In this document: positions 35,501 through 41,749 of the stretch, piece by piece
Layout: each line of letters begins with the position of its first letter
Numbering within the stretch: position 1 is the first letter of the stretch
NCBI GenBank assembly: GCA_004764695.1
Contig: SMSO01000025.1
Location: 2,527,102 to 2,591,101 of the forward strand
DNA: 64,000 nt
Direction: 5' to 3'
Origin: Schizochytrium sp. TIO01
Lineage: Eukaryota > Sar > Bigyra > Thraustochytrida > Thraustochytriidae
Made by a program: the position numbers and the translations under genes
The notes under the pieces: model-generated
The model's input: the letters and a program-made list of their open reading frames with translations, nothing else
What the model was told of the DNA's origin: nothing
The model's database searches: none

Positions 35501-35544
35501 TTTCGCTTTTTAGGTGAGCTTTTAAGCTTGAAAGACTGCTCCAT
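20572..35544 (-). CDS. Axonemal outer-arm dynein heavy chain, beta-like (DNAH9/11/17 class)
   Basis: This is the motor subunit that slides axonemal microtubules to beat the cilium. One uninterrupted 4,990-codon frame holds the N-terminal tail, linker, six-AAA ring and C-terminal domain. Walker A motifs are at residue 2048 (AAA1, GPAGTGKTE), 2401 (AAA2, GPPGCGKT), 2770 (AAA3, GSAGSGKT) and 3170 (AAA4, GVGGSGKQS). AAA1 carries CFDEFNRI. The stalk coiled coil and microtubule-binding domain span about 3400-3800, including [13 protein letters not shown]. The C terminus holds [13 protein letters not shown] and TPVYRT. Phrases such as [20 protein letters not shown] and [15 protein letters not shown] point to the outer-arm beta class; assignment to one member is less certain. 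Family length is about 4,500; the excess comes from low-complexity inserts at about 1108-1171, 3051-3113 and 4605-4642. It is head-to-head with IFT139 (698 bp apart). Confidence 0.96.
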   Translation of the reverse strand: [4990 protein letters not shown]

Positions 35545-36242
35545 CGTCGCGGCTAGAACAAGAACCAGGACGATGGCCTCGCCTCAGCGCTCAGCAAGCT
35601 GTCCAACCTTGGACACCAAGGGACAGCACGTCTCTCAGACGATTTACACAAGCTAGACCCGCCTCAATCCCTCCAGCCTTATGACAAGCAGAGGCAGACC
35701 AATGCCAACTCTGTACAAAGCGTGTGTATAGGTGGTCATGGAGCCCAATTCCGTTGCAGAGATAGACCTTTTTACTTTAAATAAAAAAGGGCCAACGGTA
35801 ATATAAAGAGGGGCTGAGGGGACTGAAGGCTACTGACTCATTAATGGTCAGATGAGGAAAAGACAAGCCCGCCTATGTGCAGGTTCTTCATGTAAGCGGA
35901 ATATAAGCACAATATTAAGCACAATAGCAAGGCTGGAAACAGTATTGTTTAAGTAGTGGAGGACGAAGGACAATAGCAAAGCAACAAGGGGCTTGCTCCA
36001 CTTGCAGAATTCACTCGCAGGGCGTCGCAAGCTGCGGCACATTGTGGGCTGGGCTGCAAGTGTCAGATACTGCAATATTAGGCTTGAGTGAATTGGTTGG
36101 CCTGCGTTTGTTCACGTAGAAAGCTAAAGAACCTAGGTGAAGAAGCTTCTTTGTGAAGTCCTATTTTTGCGCAAAGTTGCACAAAAGCGTGCCGTACGAA
36201 AGGCGCTAGGAGACAGAACTCCAATTTGGTTTCTAGAGCAAT
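35545..36242. promoter_or_regulatory. Bidirectional intergenic region between dynein heavy chain and IFT139
   Basis: These 698 bases separate the start codons of two divergently transcribed ciliary genes and must hold both promoters. No RFX X-box or other named element was recognised by eye. Short frames inside (35,848-36,075 minus) show no domain. Joint control of the two genes is an inference from layout. Confidence 0.55.
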
Positions 36243-39200
36243 ATGACTGATTTTGATGCTACAATTAACTACTTTGCAAGCGAGAAGCTCTACAAACAAG
36301 TTCAGACTGTTTGTGAGGACGCTGCAGCAAAGAGAGGCTGGGATGGCAAACTCATTTTCTGGAAGTGCTTTGGTTTGGCACAGGAAGGCAATGTAAATCA
36401 AGCTATCCGAGAGCTTGAAGACCTACGTCAAAAGCGCGACTTCGAGTTTGCTGCAATTGAAGCACTCCTTTACTTACATGGGAATGTCAAGCTTCAGGAC
36501 CATGCAGCAATCGCAGAACTTGAAGATGCGCGTAGTAGTGCCCAGGATCGCGCTTCGGATGTTGCAGTTCTCCTCACAGGTTCCTTTCTTATGCATATCA
36601 ATGATTTGAGTCGCGCACGTCGTCTTGTGGACCGCGTTCTTGACAAAAATCCCATGAACATCAAAGCAGCCACGCTTCGTGGATGGATTGAAATCCGTGA
36701 TGCCGAGTCACAGGACTCACAGAGTGGTGAATCCCGGCGGGATGCAAAAAAGTCCACTGCACTACAATACTTTGACCAGGCACTGAATAGTGATCGCTCC
36801 GGCAAAAAAGACCTTGATGCTTTGATGGGGCGTATTGCTGGACTTCGTTATGAGAGCAAATACCCAGAAGCCCTTGAAGTTCTTGATCATGTGAGCATTA
36901 CCTATTCTTGGTTTCTTCCTGCTATCGTCGAAAAGGCAAAGCTTTTAATGCTTCAAGGTAGCTGGGACTTGGCACTTGAGCTTGCAGGAAGAGTTCTTGA
37001 AGAGGATCGTAGTAACATTTCAGCGATGCAAATTACAGCCATGTACAAAATTGTCAATACCAATGAAGTGTCTGATGTGTGCTTGGCAATTCAGACCTTT
37101 GCCGAAGCTCTCGAGCAGCAAGAACCCGAGAATCCGCTCCTGTGGGTGAACAGCATGAAGCCTTTCGCACGTTTGGCAGAGCGTAACACTGAGATTTTAC
37201 GCCGTACCGTTCGCGTAGTAGAACGTGCCAAACGTAAGTCCCCGGAGAGTCTTGAGATTGCTACCGAATATGCATACCAGCTTGCGCTGGCCGGAAAACT
37301 CGATGCAGCATTTTCGGCATACATGAGTGCTTCACAACTTGATGAGTCAGACAGTGCTGCATTATTTGGACAGATCTATTGTCTCGTTCAAAGGGGTGAT
37401 CTTGAAGAGGCTTCTCAACAGCTCGAATTTCTCGCTGTTTTGCAAGAAACAATTGGGCGAAACGCCCAGATGGCCTTTTTAGAAGCTCTATTGAGCTGGA
37501 AACGCGACAAGAACCAACGTAAGAGTCTTAAGTTGTTGAATGAGACAGTTCAAATTCATGTTCGAGCGTTTCAGGCACAGAAGGGGTCATCCGTCTATGA
37601 TAATATTGTTCGCTTTAACCCAGATTTCATGTTTGAAATCGCTCGGGAGTATTTGCAGCATGCAGGAACTGAGCCACTTGATGCAAGTGAAAATGTACCC
37701 CAGTATCTATTGAATGGTATCAAACTTCTCGAGAAGGTAACAAAGTTTGTACCATGCATGTTATCTGCTTTGCTCGCTCTAGCTCGCGCAAGATATGTTG
37801 CAAACAACCTTGATGCTGCAACCAAGACAGTTCTTCAATGCCTTCGTCTTGATGCCAATTTTGCAGATGCCCATCTTGTTATGGCCCAAGTTCAACTTCA
37901 TCGGGAGGACTTTCAGGGGACACAATCATCCCTTGAACAAGCGCTGTCGCTTAACTTTAATGTTCGTGAAAGCATTACTTACAAGCTTGTAAAAGCTCGT
38001 TGTCTTCATGCGACTGGGGATATCGGGGAGGCCAAACTTCTTCTTGAGGCTGCTCTCATGTCTCCAGGGATCCGATCTGAAGCCACCGCGACTGATTCTG
38101 ACCTCGATAAGCTATATGCGGGAGAAAATAGCTCTGCCAATGGAAACGCAACGTCAAAATCTAGCACGCGCCGCAGAAACTCTACAAGGCGTAACTCCCA
38201 GCTTGGAGAGGATGTAATAGTCAGCATGCACGACCGTGCATCGGTATTTGTAGATCTTGCTTCTGTATATGTTGCGCTGAAAGAGATGCGGAAAGCTAAA
38301 GTTGTAATTCGTGCAGCCAGAAAGGAATTTACTGGTACAAGTGAAGAAGTCCGCATTATCATTGCTGATGCAGAAATTGCGCTTAAGCGTAGCGACGTCA
38401 AAGGAGCCTTGCGCATGCTTTCTGAGGTGTCTCCTGACTCTCCAGCATTTACCAGGGCGCACCTGTTCAAGGCCAAAATCTACCTCGTTCATCGTAACGA
38501 CAAAGATGCATTCATCCAATGCTATGTGGAGCTTGTTGAGAGCAGCCTTTCGTCCCAGGGGCATGTTCTACTTGGTGAAGCATATATGCGTGTAAACCGA
38601 CCGGATGAAGCCATTGCTGCTTTTAAAGAAGCCCTCAAACGGAATCCAAAGGATGCAGCTTTGGCTCAGCGAATTGGGAAAGTTCTAGTTGCAACTCATG
38701 ACTATTCTCGAGCTGTTGACTATTACAAGTCTGCTCTTCGTAGTGGAGACAACGGCGCTGGACGCCACTCCTTGCGTTATGATTTGAGTAAACTATACTT
38801 TGACTTGGGCAAACATTCGAAGGCCGAGCGAGAGTTGCAAGCGTCTTTGTCTGAGCTAGAAAATGAAGGTGGTGATGTTGAAGAATCGAAGAGTAGCCGC
38901 CGTTCAAGTGCTGCTCGAGGTGATATAGGACTCGACAACCTTCTTGCTCAGGTCAGTGCTTTGAAGCTAATGGCTAAAGTGCACGAGGCTGCTGGAGAAC
39001 AAGAAAAGGTTGTTGAAGCTCTAAACCAGGCACGCACTGTTCAAAATCGAGCTGTGAGCATGAGAAGAGATGTACTTGGTTCCGAAGCCATGCGTCGCGC
39101 TAAAAATGAGCTGGCTTCAATCACTTTGCTGCTTGCACAACACTTTGAGCGGGTTCAAAAGGACGAAGATCAAGCTATTGCTCTCTACAACGAAGCTCTT

Positions 39201-40391
39201 CGCCATGATAACAGTAATGTTTCAGCTATGCTTGCATTAGCAAAGTTGCATCTACGCTCTGGAGATTTAGAGCGCTGTAATTCGCAGTGTGTCACGATCC
39301 TCCGTGTAGACGAGCAGAATGAAGAAGCTTCAATGATGCTTGCAGACCTTATGTTTCAGAGAAATGAATTTAAGGTCGCTATTTACCACTACCAACAACT
39401 GCTGGAGCGAAACCCAGCCAACTTCCCAGCTTTAGCTCGGTTAGTTGCGCTCCTATATCGTGCTGGTGAGCTTGGTGATGCAACACGCTACTTTCAGCTT
39501 GCTGAATTTCGATCCCCGCAAGTGGTTCATGCTCCTGGGTTTGCATACTGCAAAGGCCTCTTCCACCGCTATGGAAACGCAATCACAGATGCGATCTCGC
39601 AATTTAACAAAGCTAGGCGTGATGTCATCTGGGGCGAGCGCGCTCTTACTCATATGGTCGAGATTTACCTGAATCCCGATAATGCTAATCTGTGGGAGGA
39701 TGAGGGATCAATTGTTGATGCTGCGGATGATATTACTCAGCAAGAAGCAGTCAAAACTGCTGAAAAGCTCTTGGAAGAGTATCCAAATCAAGAAAGCATA
39801 AATTTTCGCATTTTGTCTTGTTATGCCACTATGGCTACCAAAAAGCGACCTGATGTTGAGCGTGCGTTTCAAAAACTCGTTGAAATCGTCCAAGAGAACC
39901 AAGATCATGTTCCTAGTCTCCTCGCATTGTCAACTGCCTTAATGATGATGAAACAGACTCCTAAAGCGCGCAATCAGTTGAAACGTATCTCAAAAATGCC
40001 TTATGACCAAGAACAAGCCGATGCTTTTGAAAGGTGCTGGCTGCTTCTAGCTGATATCTTTGTGAGTGCAGGCAAGTACGATCTTGCGCAAGATCTTTGT
40101 AAACGTTGCCTACAATACAATAGGTCATGCGCAAAGGCATGGGATGTCATGGGTGTAATTATGGAGAAGGAGGCATCATATGCTTCAGCAGCAGAACATT
40201 ATGAGCAAGCGTGGAAATATGATTGCATGGCATCTGCAACAGTAGGATACAAGCTGGCCTTTAACTACCTGAAAGCGAAGCGCTACGTAGAAGCTATCGA
40301 TATTTCTCAACAGGTCCTCAAGCAGTATCCTCAGTACCCAAAGATTCGGAAAGAGATTCTAGACAAAGCTCGGGCATCAATTCGCGCCTGA
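36243..40391 (+). CDS. TTC21B: Intraflagellar transport protein 139 (TTC21B), TPR repeat protein of IFT-A
   Basis: IFT139 is a subunit of the IFT-A complex, which drives retrograde transport in cilia and helps import membrane cargo. The product is 1,382 residues (human TTC21B about 1,316) and is TPR-like helices from end to end. The N terminus (INYFASEKLYKQVQTVCEDA, then KCFGLAQEGNVNQAIRELE) follows the TTC21 pattern of an opening helix pair. Typical TPR units include RPDEAIAAFKEALKRNPKDA and EDQAIALYNEALRHDNSN. An insert of Ser, Arg and Asn at about 625-655 (STRRRNSTRRNSQ) is a likely disordered phosphorylation patch. A second short Ser-rich insert (ESKSSRRSSAARG) follows near residue 885. 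The gene has no intron. A possible polyadenylation hexamer AATAAA lies at 40,404, 13 bases after the stop. Confidence 0.93.
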   Translation: MTDFDATINYFASEKLYKQVQTVCEDAAAKRGWDGKLIFWKCFGLAQEGNVNQAIRELEDLRQKRDFEFAAIEALLYLHGNVKLQDHAAIAELEDARSSAQDRASDVAVLLTGSFLMHINDLSRARRLVDRVLDKNPMNIKAATLRGWIEIRDAESQDSQSGESRRDAKKSTALQYFDQALNSDRSGKKDLDALMGRIAGLRYESKYPEALEVLDHVSITYSWFLPAIVEKAKLLMLQGSWDLALELAGRVLEEDRSNISAMQITAMYKIVNTNEVSDVCLAIQTFAEALEQQEPENPLLWVNSMKPFARLAERNTEILRRTVRVVERAKRKSPESLEIATEYAYQLALAGKLDAAFSAYMSASQLDESDSAALFGQIYCLVQRGDLEEASQQLEFLAVLQETIGRNAQMAFLEALLSWKRDKNQRKSLKLLNETVQIHVRAFQAQKGSSVYDNIVRFNPDFMFEIAREYLQHAGTEPLDASENVPQYLLNGIKLLEKVTKFVPCMLSALLALARARYVANNLDAATKTVLQCLRLDANFADAHLVMAQVQLHREDFQGTQSSLEQALSLNFNVRESITYKLVKARCLHATGDIGEAKLLLEAALMSPGIRSEATATDSDLDKLYAGENSSANGNATSKSSTRRRNSTRRNSQLGEDVIVSMHDRASVFVDLASVYVALKEMRKAKVVIRAARKEFTGTSEEVRIIIADAEIALKRSDVKGALRMLSEVSPDSPAFTRAHLFKAKIYLVHRNDKDAFIQCYVELVESSLSSQGHVLLGEAYMRVNRPDEAIAAFKEALKRNPKDAALAQRIGKVLVATHDYSRAVDYYKSALRSGDNGAGRHSLRYDLSKLYFDLGKHSKAERELQASLSELENEGGDVEESKSSRRSSAARGDIGLDNLLAQVSALKLMAKVHEAAGEQEKVVEALNQARTVQNRAVSMRRDVLGSEAMRRAKNELASITLLLAQHFERVQKDEDQAIALYNEALRHDNSNVSAMLALAKLHLRSGDLERCNSQCVTILRVDEQNEEASMMLADLMFQRNEFKVAIYHYQQLLERNPANFPALARLVALLYRAGELGDATRYFQLAEFRSPQVVHAPGFAYCKGLFHRYGNAITDAISQFNKARRDVIWGERALTHMVEIYLNPDNANLWEDEGSIVDAADDITQQEAVKTAEKLLEEYPNQESINFRILSCYATMATKKRPDVERAFQKLVEIVQENQDHVPSLLALSTALMMMKQTPKARNQLKRISKMPYDQEQADAFERCWLLLADIFVSAGKYDLAQDLCKRCLQYNRSCAKAWDVMGVIMEKEASYASAAEHYEQAWKYDCMASATVGYKLAFNYLKAKRYVEAIDISQQVLKQYPQYPKIRKEILDKARASIRA

Positions 40392-40583
40392 TTTCTGACA
40401 AAGAATAAAGAGAGCAAAATTAACAACTTTGGTCCTATTTTAAAATTCAATTTAATTTTTTATGAGCTATCTTGCTCTGAATTTGTGCCAAGAATTTTCG
40501 AGCCGTAGACATATTTCAAAGGCAATGCTCGGACAAATTGATTCAAGTTATCCTGAGTTTAAAAGCGGCAATTAGGATTATAT

Positions 40584-40811
40584 TCAACCATTAAATGGGT
40601 ATGAGGGCTTGAGAACGGTGGATCTTTTGACCTTGAAGGGGCTCTCAAAGGTCTCCAGCGCGATTTTAGAGCGAGCTTCTTTTACTTGGTCGATTTTGTT
40701 GTCGAGCTCTGCGACACGCTTAGAAAGTTCGTCAATTCGATCCTCCATTTTGCCAACTTTTTGCCCAGGGAAATACACATCACTCCAGTTTTCGTACCAT
40801 TTATCGGTCAT
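40584..40811 (-). CDS. Small coiled-coil protein, 75 residues, function unknown
   Basis: The frame begins MTDKWYENWSDVYFPGQK, has a heptad-type helix (MEDRIDELSKRVAELDNKID, then QVKEARSKI), and ends with a basic, Pro-containing tail (VKRSTVLKPSYPFNG). The regular heptads and aromatic head look protein-like, and codon choice resembles the neighbours. I do not recognise a family. It lies tail-to-tail with IFT139, 192 bases apart, between two ciliary genes, so a small axonemal or basal-body protein is possible but unproven. It may also be the only visible exon of a longer gene. Confidence 0.55.
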   Translation of the reverse strand: MTDKWYENWSDVYFPGQKVGKMEDRIDELSKRVAELDNKIDQVKEARSKIALETFESPFKVKRSTVLKPSYPFNG

Positions 40812-41749
40812 GACCTTTTCATTTTGAGTTCATTCCGTTGAATACAAGTGCTTGCATTGTTAGTCTCCAATTGATTTTAGAATGCAGTAAATAAGGCATG
40901 GCAGGGTACATGACATCATTTAATCGTCATGCCTACATGCCGAGGCCCAACAGCCTAACTTACCATTTCCTTTTCGCAATGCGCCGCCCATTGTTTCATC
41001 ACGTTGATGGGATTCGGTTGTGAGCTAGAAGCAGCATGGTTGCGAGACATCTTCTATGCGATGCTTAAATTCGGAGTTGCAACAAAGGTCTAATACCTCC
41101 TTAGCCCCTTCCTGTTCCTCGATGCGCTCCTTTCGCTTGCGGCTCTTGCGAAAGCAAGAGCAGCTTTATCCTAACTTGAATATTGGTCGACGCAAAGAAA
41201 TTGGCGAGTAGAAGTAAGTCTCTATAGTATATGTATTGTGCGTGTTCTTACATTCAGCAATGCAAGCATTCAAAGTTCTTCCATTCTCATATGTGAGTGT
41301 GCCATTACTATGTCTAGCCTGTGCACTGTTCCTCAAGTTTAAGAGCTACTTTGAATGATCTTCTTTTTCAAAAAGAAAAAGTGGTTCCTATCAGAAACTT
41401 AATATTCGTAAGACCATGCAGAAAACTTAGAATTTTCAACGGATCATTTTAGAGAACTTAGGGTGTGTACCTGTCCTCAAGATTTAGGGTCACATATAGC
41501 AAATAGCTTACAGAACACAATCCAAAAGCTTATACATTGCCTACTAAATTTAAGTATGAAGAAATTGTCATTGCAGCGCTTTAGCCTAAACTCAAGCTTA
41601 AAGAGTTTAAAGTGCCTGTTGACAAGAGAAGCTGAGGCTAATATACTGGAAGGTGCAAACGGTTTGCAGAAAGTACTGTCATCCGTACTATTGGCGCCGC
41701 AGTTTCACAGTTGACAAAGTAGGTGGTAGCTTCATAGCGAAAGCACATC
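40812..41749. other. Intergenic stretch without a recognisable gene
   Basis: The stretch is AT-rich. A frame at 41,463-41,714 has no domain. It lies between two divergently transcribed genes and presumably holds both promoters. Nothing else was seen. Confidence 0.5.

Noticed and set aside
35545-36242. RFX X-box shared by dynein and IFT139
   Set aside because: Searched by eye for a GTTGCC...GGCAAC-type palindrome; only single half-sites were seen, which are expected by chance.
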